Shown: positions 17,029 through 26,086 of the stretch, piece by piece
How positions within the stretch are numbered: the first letter of the stretch is position 1
Layout of the letters: every line of letters begins with the position of its first letter
NCBI RefSeq assembly: GCF_020595055.1
Contig: NZ_JAJDOO010000004.1
Location: 1 to 64,000, forward strand
Direction of reading: 5' to 3'
DNA length: 64,000 nt
DNA from: Desulfosporosinus shakirovi
GTDB lineage: Bacteria; Bacillota; Desulfitobacteriia; Desulfitobacteriales; Desulfitobacteriaceae
The notes under the pieces: model-generated
What the model saw: only the letters and a program-made list of their open reading frames with translations
The model's database searches: none
What the model was told of the DNA's origin: nothing
Program-made: the position numbers and the translations under genes

Positions 17029-17508
17029 TTACAAGCTCGGTCTGTTTGCCTCAAGAAACTGATAATACTTGGACATAAGAGATAAAAAGACAAAGCTTCC
17101 TATAAACCAGATCCACGGGCCGCCATTAATAAACACCAATAGCTCAAGTTGTTTCAAAATAACCGCAACAGAACAGATAAAGGAACTCCAAATTATTATA
17201 TAAGCCCAATAGACATATCTTTCCTTTCGCTGGGGTTGGAAGTAAATAAACAGCATTACTGCCGGTGCCCATGCTAAAATTGTCCATAATGGGAGAACAC
17301 CGATATTAAAGGGTTCCGTATGCAGGTACCTAGTTAAATTAACAAAATGGTAGATATGTTCCATTATAAAATCTAAAGCTGATCCCCATAATAGTCCAAA
17401 CCAAAACAGTTTCTTTATTTCTTGTTTGGGGATGAAAACGAGAATTAAAAATAATAATCCAAATGCGAAAATTAAATAGTAATATAAATAGGGGAGATCA
17501 GGTTCCAT
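17029..17508 (-). CDS. Five-helix membrane protein, unknown
   Basis: 159 residues with hydrophobic segments at about 6-27, 33-50, 70-90, 101-120 and 128-148, and conserved-looking WGSALDFIMEHIYH and WAPAVMLFIY stretches. GAGGAGG lies ten bases before the ATG. It resembles the CBO0543-type Firmicutes membrane proteins in length and layout, but I am not certain. It is a single gene, and hairpins mark both sides. Confidence 0.65.
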   Translation of the reverse strand: MEPDLPYLYYYLIFAFGLLFLILVFIPKQEIKKLFWFGLLWGSALDFIMEHIYHFVNLTRYLHTEPFNIGVLPLWTILAWAPAVMLFIYFQPQRKERYVYWAYIIIWSSFICSVAVILKQLELLVFINGGPWIWFIGSFVFLSLMSKYYQFLEANRPSL

Positions 17509-17972
17509 ATAGATGCCTCCTCAAACTATGATTGGGCCCCATTGGTTTTATGATTAGCAAAGGTTGGCAGGAATATACCCCTCGACAGAATCTCTTCGCT
17601 TACTCAGCTCTCACTAAGCGATGGGGGCTTTTTCTGTTCTCAAAGATCAAATATATGTAAAGGCCAACTTTGCAAAGCCAGCTCGAAGCGGGATCACGCG
17701 ACCTCCCCGAAGCTTGTCCGAATCATCGGTTTCTGCCACGTCCTAAAGGCCATCGATAGGCGGAGTACGAGAGCTGCTGGAGCATAAAAAAGACGCCTGC
17801 AATTAACCGACGCTTGTCACGCTTTTACTGACCAAGGTCATATAATGTAATGTGTAGAGGTCGTTGGTGGTGGTATCAATCATAGAAGTCCGGCATGGTG
17901 GAGCTGGGCTTCTGCTTTTAAGGAGAGCTTGGCCGTTCTCCTTTTTGTGATTTTCAATCTCAATGGTTTTGC
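17509..17972. other. Gene-free stretch with terminator-like hairpins and a dispersed repeat
   Basis: No gene is supported. TCGCTTA/TAAGCGA with a following CTTTTT (17595-17626) and a GGAGAG/CTCTCC hairpin with CTTTTT (17921-17946) look like terminators. Bases 17810-17880 (TTGTCAC, CATATA, TAGAGGTC, TTGGTGGT, GTATC) match 8028-8106 in the same order, both followed by a hairpin ending TTCTGCTTTT, so these are two copies of a degenerate repeat. Confidence 0.5.
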
Positions 17973-18020
17973 GACAATTAATAAGACCCTGCCATTGCTG
18001 CTAGGGTTTTATTAATTGTC
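17973..18020. terminator. 18-bp-stem hairpin at the end of the XRE gene
   Basis: GACAATTAATAAGACCCT pairs with AGGGTTTTATTAATTGTC with one G.T position and a 12-base loop. The right arm includes the stop codon of the minus-strand regulator. It resembles the long hairpin at 8263-8320 in position within the repeat unit. Confidence 0.55.
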
Positions 18021-18203
18021 TGGGAAAACATACTCTACCGTGCGTCCGAGGCCCCGCGCGATTTTAACTCCAGTTTCTAATTCAATCTTTCTTTTCTTGT
18101 TATTAGCTATTCGACTGATCTCAGGTTGTGGTACTCCGCAAATGAGAGAAAGCTCTTCTTGGGTCATGTCCAATTCTGTTAAGATCTCATTAATTCGATT
18201 CAA
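18012..18203 (-). CDS. Short XRE-family helix-turn-helix regulator
   Basis: 63 residues forming one lambda-Cro/C1-type helix-turn-helix: ILTELDMTQEELSLICGVPQ then PEISRIANNKKRK and KIARGLGRTVEYVF. The start is TTG with AGGTGG four bases upstream. It is a lone DNA-binding domain without a sensor part. No palindromic operator stands out next to it. Confidence 0.85.
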   Translation of the reverse strand: MNRINEILTELDMTQEELSLICGVPQPEISRIANNKKRKIELETGVKIARGLGRTVEYVFPDN

Positions 18204-18312
18204 GCTACCACCTGCAACATTAGTCTAGTATCGGGCCTGGACGAGTCAGGTCTTATTGTCGGAGAATTGTTCCAGTTTAATGGAAAAAATTTAGGGTCAT
18301 AGACGGGGAGTT

Positions 18313-18471
18313 AAGATCAGCCTACAAGCCGTAAGGGAATCTCGCGGATATAGTATTAGGGAAGTTGCAAATCTTTGTGGTCTTACGGAAGATCGTTATA
18401 GGGTTTATGAAAGCGATTTTGGGAAAGCGTCATCGAATATTCTTTTGAATACGCTCTCTACTGAAAATTAG
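18313..18471 (+). pseudogene. HTH-domain fragment without a start codon
   Basis: The frame 18313-18471 reads KISLQAVRESRGYSIREVAN, then LCGLTEDRYRVYES and further to a TAG: a typical N-terminal helix-turn-helix of prophage-type regulators, then truncated. GGGGAG precedes it at the right distance, but the start position carries ATC instead of ATG, so it is probably inactivated or uses a very rare start. Confidence 0.45.
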
Positions 18472-18497
18472 TTTGGACAATATTCGTATAAAAATAA

Positions 18498-18545
18498 TAA
18501 AAATGAGAGCCAAGGTAGTGTACCCTCGGTTCTCATTTTATTTTA
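18498..18545. terminator. Bidirectional terminator between HTH fragment and tRNA-Leu
   Basis: TAAAAATGAGAGCCaAGG pairs with CCCTCGGTTCTCATTTTA around a short loop; A-run and T-run on the two sides let it work in both directions. Confidence 0.75.
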
Positions 18546-18579
18546 CGTGTGTATTTATGTGTATAGCTAATTTTCTAAG

Positions 18580-18666
18580 TGGTGCGGTCAAGAGGACTTG
18601 AACCTCCATGCCCTTGCGAGCACTAGAACCTGAATCTAGCGCGTCTGCCAGTTCCGCCATGACCGC
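18580..18666 (-). tRNA. tRNA-Leu (anticodon CAG)
   Basis: Read on the minus strand, GCGGTCA at the 5' end pairs with TGACCGC at the 3' end, followed by A and an encoded CCA. The D-arm begins TGGCGGAACTGGCAGACGC. The anticodon arm is CTAGA-TTCAGGT-TCTAG, giving CAG. A long class II variable arm is present, as expected for leucine, and the T-arm GGTTCAAGTCC is intact. Length is 87 nucleotides with CCA. Confidence 0.96.
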
Positions 18667-18822
18667 GTAACATTGATTATTATATGAGAAGATAGATGGT
18701 TTGTCAATAGATATGTTCATATAGTTATGACCCAGACGAGGCTGTCGGTATGTGGTTATTTAAACTATCTTATCCCTGAGAGATGATTTATAATAATAAA
18801 AGACTTGAAAGGTGGCGAATTT

Positions 18823-19581
18823 ATGGATCACAGAGATTTAGTCCTAGGTGAAGACGATGAGTTTAAATTTCATTGCCATGATGGGCTGGATTGCTTTAAA
18901 AAATGTTGCCGGGATATCAATATTTGTCTCACTCCTTACGATGTCTTGAGGATGAAAAATTTCCTGGGCCTTTCTTCAGGAGAGTTTCTGGATAAATACA
19001 CCATTAAGGTGCCGGTGCATCACTCCGGTTTTTCTATTGTGCAAATCAAGATGTCTGAGGAGGATAACCTGAAATGTCCTTTCATCACACCCAAGGGATG
19101 CCGGGTTTACCCGGAGCGGTCCTGGTCCTGCCGAATTGCGCCGGTGGACATGCTGGGCGGGGGGAAATATTCTTTTGTTTTTGAAAGTTCCCGCTGCCAC
19201 GGGCTAAATGAGACAAAGACACAAACCATAAAGGAATGGGTTCGGGACCAGGGTTTAGAGATCTATGAAGAAATGGAACAGGGGTTTAGCGCGATACCTA
19301 AACACTTAAAACTTGCCGTCAACAGGGAAACTGATGAAGAGATTATTAAACTTTCCTTTATGGCCTGCTATGATCTGGATAAATTCAGGAGTTTTTTAAT
19401 AGATAACCCTTCCTTGTGTGAAAAGATGGATATAAATGAGGAGATATTAAACCAGATCAACCATGATGACGTTCAGTTAATGAAATTTGGTTTTAAGTTG
19501 CTATCTTCGGGACCAGACCGGTTGAAAGACCTTCTACCTGGTGGGGCTGAATTGAGAAAGATTTATGATACAATATCTTAA
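18823..19581 (+). CDS. YkgJ-family cysteine cluster protein
   Basis: 252 residues from the ATG at 18823 (AAAGGTGG upstream); an upstream in-frame TTG lacks a site. The N-terminal metal-binding cluster has Cys18, Cys24, Cys28, Cys29 and Cys35, followed by CPFITPKGCRVYPERSWSCRIAP with three more Cys near 86-105. This is the YkgJ-type zinc/iron-chelating domain, often linked to Fe-S or metal handling and sometimes to flagellar/lysine methylation; the biochemical role is not known. A hairpin with TTTTT (19597-19631) follows. Confidence 0.85.
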   Translation: MDHRDLVLGEDDEFKFHCHDGLDCFKKCCRDINICLTPYDVLRMKNFLGLSSGEFLDKYTIKVPVHHSGFSIVQIKMSEEDNLKCPFITPKGCRVYPERSWSCRIAPVDMLGGGKYSFVFESSRCHGLNETKTQTIKEWVRDQGLEIYEEMEQGFSAIPKHLKLAVNRETDEEIIKLSFMACYDLDKFRSFLIDNPSLCEKMDINEEILNQINHDDVQLMKFGFKLLSSGPDRLKDLLPGGAELRKIYDTIS

Positions 19582-19596
19582 TAGACAAGAGGATTG

Positions 19597-19631
19597 AGAA
19601 GCTCCTGCATTTAACATGCTAGGGGTTTTTC
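19597..19631 (+). terminator. Terminator of the YkgJ-family gene
   Basis: CTCCTGCAT and ATGCTAGGGG form an interrupted stem followed by TTTTTCT, 16 bases after the stop at 19581. Confidence 0.55.
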
Positions 19632-19681
19632 TAATCAGTGAGGTAAACTATAGGTGTTCGAAAGATTAGGAGGAGATGGAA

Positions 19682-19975
19682 ATGAGTTTGGGGATTTTCC
19701 TTGGTGCCTGCTTCCTTTGGAATAGCTACGTTTTTGTGGCAATGGGGAGAGATAAACGCCGGGCAAAATTGAACCGATGGAGGATTCCGGAAGCAAGGTT
19801 GCTCCTCATGGGGGCGATGCTGGGAGGGGGTGGGCTTTATGCAGGAATGAAGTATTTCCATCATAAGACTACTCGCTTGAAGTTCACTATGGGAGCGCCT
19901 ATATTAATTTTAGTTAATCTCATACTAATTGGGATAGTTTACTATTTAGGGGGCTCTGGTGTAAAGTTATACTAA
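19682..19975 (+). CDS. DUF1294 family membrane protein
   Basis: 97 residues from the ATG at 19682; the ATG at 19676 is too close to AGGAGGAG. Family signature: FVAMGRDKRRAKLNRWRIPEARLLL, then GAMLGGGGLYAGMKYFHHKT and a C-terminal helix (LILVNLILIGIVYYL). Two to three membrane segments are expected. Function of the family is unknown. Confidence 0.85.
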   Translation: MSLGIFLGACFLWNSYVFVAMGRDKRRAKLNRWRIPEARLLLMGAMLGGGGLYAGMKYFHHKTTRLKFTMGAPILILVNLILIGIVYYLGGSGVKLY

Positions 19976-20125
19976 AAAATTCTCAAAGTGATAAATATTT
20001 AAAGGATATTATCATTTTGAAACGAATAATAAATAACAAAATTAATCAATTGGTGAAGCAAAAATAAGATAGTTGTCATATTAACCGACTTTATGAGAAA
20101 TAATAGTATTGATGGGGGTAGCTTA

Positions 20126-21895
20126 ATGGTTGAACTTATGGCCGTTAAAGATTATGCACAACAAATCGCTGAAGCCATTGCCACGGTTGTGAAAATCGAT
20201 GTTGAGGTAGCGGATCATAATCTGATGCGTATTGCCGGAACAGGCAGGTATCACAAAGGGGTCGGTCAATCCATGGATCGGCAGGGGTATATATACCAGG
20301 AAGTTTTGCGGACCGGTCATCAATTTGTTATAGAAACGCCCGGAACTCATCCTCTTTGCGCCCCGTGCAAAGCCCGGGGGAATTGTTCTGAAAAATACGA
20401 AGTTGTTTCCCCAATCAATCTGGATGATAAGGCAGTGGGGGCCATCGGTCTCATTTGCTTTAATGAAACCCAAGCTAAACTCATTCAAGAAAACCAGCAA
20501 TCCTATCTGATTTTCTTAACCAAGATGGCGGAAACTATTGCCCTAAAGATGAAAGAACAAGAATTTTTAGCGGGTCTGGTTTCAGCCAATCACTATCTTA
20601 ATTCAATTATCGATTGCTTAGAAGAAGGACTCATAACCGTCGATCTCGAGGGAAATGTCCTTCACTATAATCAAGCGGCCAAGCGCTTGTTCAGCACTAA
20701 TTTACTGACCCCGAGAAGTCATCTGAAGAGCTTGTTCATACCGCAAATCGTCGCGGATATTCTCAGAGCGGGGACGAATGTGAATGAAGTCGTTGAGCGG
20801 GAAGTGCATTTGGAAACTAAGAGAAATCGGGTTCACATGATTTTGCGCGCCTTGCCCATTGATGGTGAAGAGGGAGTCAAGAGCATTGGCGTGACCTTGC
20901 GCCCGTTTGATGAAATTGGAAAAATTGTTCATCGGCTTTCCTTACAAGATGCAGGGTACACCATTGACGATATTTTAGGTGTCAGTGATACAGTTTGCCA
21001 GATTCGTGAACGAGCCAGGGTTGTTGCCGCAAGTAAGTCGACAGTCTTGATCCGTGGGGAAAGTGGAACGGGGAAAGAAATGTTGGCTCGCTCAATTCAC
21101 AATCTCAGTTCCAGACAACAAGGTATGTTTATGGCAATTAACTGTACGGCGATTCCGGAAGCATTGCTGGAAAGTGAGCTCTTCGGCTATGAAGAAGGTG
21201 CGTTTACCGGAGCGCGCAAAGGGGGTAAAATCGGAAAGTTTGAATTAGCCAATAAAGGAACGCTCTTTCTCGACGAGATAGGAGACATGCCCTTGTTTCT
21301 GCAGGCTAAAATTCTTCGGGTGCTGCAGGAGCGCCAAATAGAACGGATTGGTGGAATAGCTCCGATTCCTGTTGATGTTCGAGTAATTGCGGCAACTCAT
21401 CGAAACCTTGAGGAAATGATGGCCAAGGGAGAATTTCGTGAAGATCTCTATTATCGAATTAATGTGATTCCTATCGATATAAAACCCTTGCGGGATCGCA
21501 AAGAGGATTTGCAGATTTTGTCTGAACACTTTATTAAAGGGTTTAATCAACAGCTTAATAAAGAGGTTAGATTTATAGCGGATGGATTCCGTCAAAGGCT
21601 GTTTGATTATGGGTGGCCTGGCAATGTTCGTGAATTGCAAAACATTATGGAGTATGCCATGAATTTGGCCAAAGATGAAACCTTAACAGAGGAACATTTA
21701 TCTCCGAGATTAAAAAAGATTGAGATCCAGGCTGAATCAAATGGGTTCAACCTTGAAAAGGTTGAACGTGAGACTATCATGCGTTGTTATCAGGCCTTTG
21801 GAACAGGTGTGCAGGGTAAAGAAAGAGCTGCAAAGGCTTTGGGTATCGGAATAGCAACCCTTTATCGCAAACTTGCTCGTTACAATATTGAGTGA
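20126..21895 (+). CDS. YgeV-like sigma-54-dependent activator, copy 1
   Basis: 589 residues from the ATG at 20126 (GGGGG upstream). The N-terminal sensor (VEVADHNLMRIAGTGRY near 27-42; PLCAPCKARGNC with Cys78, Cys81, Cys87; VGAIGLICF near 107) closely resembles E. coli YgeV, the regulator next to xdhABC. A PAS-like part follows. The AAA+ domain has Walker A GESGTGKE near 309, the sigma-54 contact loop GAFTGA near 358, and Walker B GTLFLDEIGDMP. A Fis-type HTH (AAKALGIGIATLYRKL) ends the protein. It probably senses a purine or a metal/redox state through the Cys group and drives the -24/-12 promoters at 22129 and 29729, which have TTATCAT-type upstream sites. Confidence 0.92.
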   Translation: MVELMAVKDYAQQIAEAIATVVKIDVEVADHNLMRIAGTGRYHKGVGQSMDRQGYIYQEVLRTGHQFVIETPGTHPLCAPCKARGNCSEKYEVVSPINLDDKAVGAIGLICFNETQAKLIQENQQSYLIFLTKMAETIALKMKEQEFLAGLVSANHYLNSIIDCLEEGLITVDLEGNVLHYNQAAKRLFSTNLLTPRSHLKSLFIPQIVADILRAGTNVNEVVEREVHLETKRNRVHMILRALPIDGEEGVKSIGVTLRPFDEIGKIVHRLSLQDAGYTIDDILGVSDTVCQIRERARVVAASKSTVLIRGESGTGKEMLARSIHNLSSRQQGMFMAINCTAIPEALLESELFGYEEGAFTGARKGGKIGKFELANKGTLFLDEIGDMPLFLQAKILRVLQERQIERIGGIAPIPVDVRVIAATHRNLEEMMAKGEFREDLYYRINVIPIDIKPLRDRKEDLQILSEHFIKGFNQQLNKEVRFIADGFRQRLFDYGWPGNVRELQNIMEYAMNLAKDETLTEEHLSPRLKKIEIQAESNGFNLEKVERETIMRCYQAFGTGVQGKERAAKALGIGIATLYRKLARYNIE

Positions 21896-21937
21896 TTTTG
21901 AGAAGACAATTTGAAGCTTTGGTCTAATGAAAAATAG

Positions 21938-22008
21938 ATCGAACTAATAGGTGTTATCATAATGATTAGCATATATTAGTTCGATAATTATATTATCATT
22001 ATGATAAT
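21938..22008. promoter_or_regulatory. Upstream activator sites of the xdhABC promoter
   Basis: Two related palindromes lie here: TTATCAT-A-ATGATTA (21954-21968) and ATTATCAT-T-ATGATAAT (21992-22008). The first is enclosed by a perfect 12-bp inverted repeat ATCGAACTAATA / TATTAGTTCGAT (21938-21949 and 21974-21985). They lie about 120-190 bases before the -24/-12 element, the usual place for sigma-54 enhancers. Confidence 0.65.
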
Positions 22009-22128
22009 GAGGTGCTACTAGAGGTTGGGGCTATTATTCGATTTTTCGCCTATCAATGTGATAAATTTATTTGTTCAACTTAAATGTAAACTCGGGGAGT
22101 TAACTCATTTTTCGACATATGATCCTGT

Positions 22129-22144
22129 TGGCATGAATTTTGCA
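22129..22144 (+). promoter_or_regulatory. Sigma-54 promoter of the first xanthine dehydrogenase operon
   Basis: TGGCATGAATTTTGCA keeps the invariant GG and GC with the required spacing (consensus TGGCAC-N5-TTGCW). It lies 60 bases before the xdhA start. Confidence 0.88.
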
Positions 22145-22204
22145 CTGTTACATATGCTAGAATCGTTAAAAGGTCAATAATTGTTAGGGACGGGAGGAAA
22201 CAAA

Positions 22205-24565
22205 ATGGCTTATACAGTTGTAGGGAAAAGCGTTACAAGAGTCGATGCTGTAGCCAAGGTGACAGGCAAGGCCAAATATACGGATGATTTTTCTGAACGG
22301 GATATGTTGGTTGGGAAAATCCTGCATAGTCCCTATGCCCATGCGATTGTGAAATCAATCGATGTAAGCAAAGCGAAGGCCTTGGCTGGTGTTGAAGCTG
22401 TTCTAACCTATAAAGATCTTCCTCAAATTCGATATGCTACAGCCATGCCCGGGGTGATTGAGGCTATTGCAACGGACGAAGTTGATGTTGCAGAACTAAA
22501 ATATGGCACCGCGGGACATCCTTTTTCTCTGGATGAAAGTCATCGTGACAAAGAAGATCGCTATATATTGACTCAGAAGGCTCGATTCGTAGGAGACAAT
22601 ATAGCAGCTGTGGTTGCGACAGATGCTTTGATCGCCTCAAAGGCATTAAAGTTAATTGAGGTTGAATACGAAGTGTTGGAAGCCTTAACCAGCACTGACG
22701 CTGCCCTTAAAGAAGGTGCTCCTTTGATCCATGATGACTGTGAAGGAAACATTCTGGCTTCAAACGGATACGCCATAGGGAATATTGAAGAAGCTCTGAA
22801 AGAATCGGATCATGTTATCGAAGGTGAGTACGAAACAAGTATTGTCCAACATTGCCATATGGAAAATCAAGTATCCCATGCCTATGTTGATTCGGATCGA
22901 AGGATCGTTATCATGACCTCGACTCAGATTCCCCATATTGTACGCAGGATTGTTGCCCAATCCCTGGGTATTTCCTGGGGCAGAGTCCGAGTAATTAAGC
23001 CTTATGTTGGGGGCGGGTTTGGAAATAAACAGGATGTCTGTATTGAACCCTTGAATGTTGCCATGAGTTTGGCTGCGGGTGGCCGACCTGTGAAGCTGGA
23101 ACTTTCTCGTGAAGAGGCGATGATTGATACCCGTACTCGTCATGCGTTTAAGTTTAAGATCAAGACCGGAATTAACAAGGATGGCAAGATCAACGGAATT
23201 CATATAACGGCTGTTTCAAATACCGGTGCCTACGCTTCCCACGGCCATTCAATAGCCAGCAGCGGAGGAGGCAAATTCCGCTATCTCTATCCAACTAAAG
23301 CTTTGAAATATGATCCTATAACAGTCTACACAAATTTGCCCGTTGCCGGAGCAATGCGTGGGTATGGGACGCCTCAGATATTCTTTGCCTTTGAATCTCA
23401 TATGGAAGATATAGCGAAAAAGCTCAAGATGGATCCCATCGAGATTCGGAAGAAAAACTTGGTTGAAGTCGGGTTTGTGGAACCATTGAGTAAAAATAAG
23501 ATTATGAGCTGCAGTATCCGGGAATGTATTGATAAGGGCAGAGAATTAATTAAGTGGGATGCCAAAAAGGCTTTATATAAGGACCAGAGCGGAGACAAAC
23601 GCCGAGGGGTGGGCATGGCTTGCTTCAGCTATGCTTCGGGGACTTACCCGGTGGCCTTAGAACTTGCGGGAGCCCGTATTGTTATGAATCAAGATGGCTC
23701 AGTTCAGCTGCAACTGGGAGCAACAGAAATCGGTCAAGGAAGTGACACGGTCTTTGCTCAAATGGTGGCTGAGGTTCTGGGGATTCCCATGTATATGGTG
23801 CATGTGATAAGCACCCAAGATACGGACATTACCCCCTTTGATACCGGGTCTTATGCTTCAAGACAAACCTATGTATCAGGGATGGCGGTAGAAAAGGCAG
23901 CTCTGGAAGTTAGAGAGAAAGTTCTTGCTTTCGCAAACAGAATGACGGATATTCCTGCTCATCTCTTAGATATCAAGGATCAATTTGTGGTTTTTAAAGA
24001 CTCGGGGGAACAAGTCATAGCGTTAGAAGTTGTGGCGATGCAATCCTATTATGACAGAGTTAATGCCCAACCAATTACGAGTGACGTCTCGAATAATGCA
24101 CGAATTAATGCAATCCCTTATGGGGTAACCTTTGCCGAGGTAGAAGTGGACATCAAGACCGGAAAAATTAAGATTCTGGAAATCTTCAATGTTCATGATT
24201 CTGGTAAGATTGTCAATCCGCTTTTGGCCGAGGGACAAGTTCACGGCGGGGTCAGTATGGGGATAGGGTATGCTCTCTCTGAACAGTTGCTCTTTGATGA
24301 GCAGACGGGTAAACCTCTTAATAATAACTTATTAGACTATAAGCTTCCTACAATCATGGATACCCCGGATATTGGTGCGGCCTTCGTTGAAAAAGAGGAT
24401 CCAACCGGACCCTTTGGGGTAAAATCACTGGGAGAACCTCCGATAGTTTCTCCTGCACCTGCTATACGCAACGCAGTGTTTGACGCAACGGATGTGGCTT
24501 TTAATCGGATACCGATGAATCCCCAACGTGTTTTTGAAAAGTTTAAAGAAACGGGATTAATCTAG
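22205..24565 (+). CDS. xdhA: Xanthine dehydrogenase molybdenum-binding subunit (XdhA type)
   Basis: 786 residues from the ATG at 22205 (GGGAGG upstream). Xanthine-oxidase-family large subunit: GKAKYTDDF near 28-36, GGGFGNKQD near 276, the FxxxF/MRGYG loop near 386 (GAMRGYGTPQ), GATEIGQGSDT near 508, and the catalytic glutamate in KSLGEPPIVS near 741. GGGFGNKQD and the overall length match E. coli XdhA. It hydroxylates hypoxanthine or xanthine at the molybdopterin site, passing electrons to the 2Fe-2S and FAD subunits encoded next. It is the first gene of a sigma-54-driven operon. Confidence 0.93.
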   Translation: MAYTVVGKSVTRVDAVAKVTGKAKYTDDFSERDMLVGKILHSPYAHAIVKSIDVSKAKALAGVEAVLTYKDLPQIRYATAMPGVIEAIATDEVDVAELKYGTAGHPFSLDESHRDKEDRYILTQKARFVGDNIAAVVATDALIASKALKLIEVEYEVLEALTSTDAALKEGAPLIHDDCEGNILASNGYAIGNIEEALKESDHVIEGEYETSIVQHCHMENQVSHAYVDSDRRIVIMTSTQIPHIVRRIVAQSLGISWGRVRVIKPYVGGGFGNKQDVCIEPLNVAMSLAAGGRPVKLELSREEAMIDTRTRHAFKFKIKTGINKDGKINGIHITAVSNTGAYASHGHSIASSGGGKFRYLYPTKALKYDPITVYTNLPVAGAMRGYGTPQIFFAFESHMEDIAKKLKMDPIEIRKKNLVEVGFVEPLSKNKIMSCSIRECIDKGRELIKWDAKKALYKDQSGDKRRGVGMACFSYASGTYPVALELAGARIVMNQDGSVQLQLGATEIGQGSDTVFAQMVAEVLGIPMYMVHVISTQDTDITPFDTGSYASRQTYVSGMAVEKAALEVREKVLAFANRMTDIPAHLLDIKDQFVVFKDSGEQVIALEVVAMQSYYDRVNAQPITSDVSNNARINAIPYGVTFAEVEVDIKTGKIKILEIFNVHDSGKIVNPLLAEGQVHGGVSMGIGYALSEQLLFDEQTGKPLNNNLLDYKLPTIMDTPDIGAAFVEKEDPTGPFGVKSLGEPPIVSPAPAIRNAVFDATDVAFNRIPMNPQRVFEKFKETGLI

Positions 24566-24580
24566 TAAGGCGGTGATGAG

Positions 24581-25462
24581 ATGTACGATATTAAAGGATA
24601 CTACGATGCTGAAACTGTAAGCGAAGCAACATTGTTGCTTGCAGATAACCCTAATCTGAAACTTATTGCAGGCGGGACAGATGTGCTTATCAAAATGCAC
24701 GGGGGGCAACTTGAAGATGCCGAGCTCCTGAGCCTGCGCAAGATTAAATCCTTGGAGAGTATTAGCGCAGCGGAAGATGGGACGATTGTTATTGGTGCCA
24801 TGGCTACCTTCTCTATGATTTTTCACAATCCCATGCTGAAGGATTTGATTCCGATTTTAACGGAAGCGGCCATCTCTATGGGCGGTCCGCAAATTAGAAA
24901 TATTGCGACCATCGGCGGAAACGTTTGCAATGGAGCTACATCGGCAGACAGCGCATCATCCTTGTTTGCCCTCAATGCCCACTTGAAGCTACAGGATAAG
25001 AATGGGGAGCGGGTGGTTCCGATTCGTGAATTCTATATGGGACCGGGCAAGGTTGCCTTGAACCCAGGGGAAATTCTTACCGAGATTCTTATTGCACCGG
25101 AAGATTACAAAGGATTTGGCGGGCAATACATTAAGTTTGCTATGCGTGAAGCGATGGATATTGCCACCCTCGGGGTGGCGGTTGTTTGTAAAGTGCAAAG
25201 CGGAAACTTCGATGAGGTTAGAATTGGGCTTGGGGTTGCAGGTCCGACTCCATTAAGGTGTCTTGAGGCGGAGGCATATGCCAAGGGCAAGAAGATTACA
25301 TCGGAAACCCTAGCGGAGATTGGAAAGCTGGCAGTTAAATCTGCCAAGGCGCGAACCTCTTGGCGGGCATCTAAAGAATACAGGGAACATCTGGTGGAAG
25401 AGCTCACGCAAAGAGCTCTGAAAATAGCCGTTGTCAACGCAGGAGGTGCGGAAGTTGTTTAA
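24581..25462 (+). CDS. xdhB: Xanthine dehydrogenase FAD-binding subunit (XdhB type)
   Basis: 293 residues, like E. coli XdhB. FAD-binding signatures: KLIAGGTDVLIKMHGG near 26-41 and GGPQIRNIATIGGNVCNGATSADS near 101-124. The CO_deh_flav_C part follows (IKFAMREAMDIATLGVAV near 183). It starts 15 bases after xdhA, and its stop overlaps the next start. The 2Fe-2S subunit begins inside its last codons, so translation is coupled. Confidence 0.94.
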   Translation: MYDIKGYYDAETVSEATLLLADNPNLKLIAGGTDVLIKMHGGQLEDAELLSLRKIKSLESISAAEDGTIVIGAMATFSMIFHNPMLKDLIPILTEAAISMGGPQIRNIATIGGNVCNGATSADSASSLFALNAHLKLQDKNGERVVPIREFYMGPGKVALNPGEILTEILIAPEDYKGFGGQYIKFAMREAMDIATLGVAVVCKVQSGNFDEVRIGLGVAGPTPLRCLEAEAYAKGKKITSETLAEIGKLAVKSAKARTSWRASKEYREHLVEELTQRALKIAVVNAGGAEVV

Positions 25463-25961
25463 ACGAATTGCCTTTACGGTGAATGGAAAAGCTTATAATT
25501 TCGAGGTTGATGTACGCGAATCCTTGCTGGATGTCTTAAGAAGTCATTTGGGTTTTACGGGTGCTAAGCAAGGGTGTGGGGTAGGAGAATGCGGTGCCTG
25601 TAGTGTGCTTATTGACGGTGTTCCTTACGATACCTGCATTTACCTGGCGGTTTGGGCAGATGGCAAGGACATTAAAACCATTGAGGGTGTAGCTGAGAAA
25701 AACGGAGAGCTTTCTGAGGTGCAAAAAGCCTTCGTCGAGGAGGGTGCTGTACAGTGTGGATTCTGTACCCCTGGCCTCGTCTTGACCACTACGGCCTTGA
25801 AGGAGAGCGGAAAAGATTACACCCGAGAAGAGTTGAAACGCGAACTTTCGGGGCATCTATGCCGTTGTACCGGATATCAGAGTATTTTGAAAGCTGCTGA
25901 AAAGTCTTTAGAAGGACATGTTTGCACATGTGTTGACAGCCCTCATTACAAGGGGAAATAG
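25455..25961 (+). CDS. xdhC: Xanthine dehydrogenase 2Fe-2S subunit (XdhC type)
   Basis: 168 residues from a TTG at 25455 placed six bases after AGGAGGTG. It overlaps the end of xdhB by eight bases; a TTG at 25431 is in frame but lacks a site. The plant-type cluster is CGVGECGAC plus a fourth Cys (Cys41, 46, 49, 61). The second cluster is QCGFC and CRC near 105 and 137. A short extra tail (GHVCTCVDSPHYKGK) adds two Cys not typical of the family. It carries electrons from molybdopterin to FAD. Confidence 0.93.
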   Translation: MFKRIAFTVNGKAYNFEVDVRESLLDVLRSHLGFTGAKQGCGVGECGACSVLIDGVPYDTCIYLAVWADGKDIKTIEGVAEKNGELSEVQKAFVEEGAVQCGFCTPGLVLTTTALKESGKDYTREELKRELSGHLCRCTGYQSILKAAEKSLEGHVCTCVDSPHYKGK

Positions 25962-26086
25962 CTGGAACATGCTTCAGGAGAAGCCACCCAACCTAAGGAT
26001 TTATTTTCAATCACTGCAGGTGCGGCGGTAGCGGCATGTAAGGCTACGCTGATAAACACCCCCAAAAGCATGCTCAAGAATTCATT

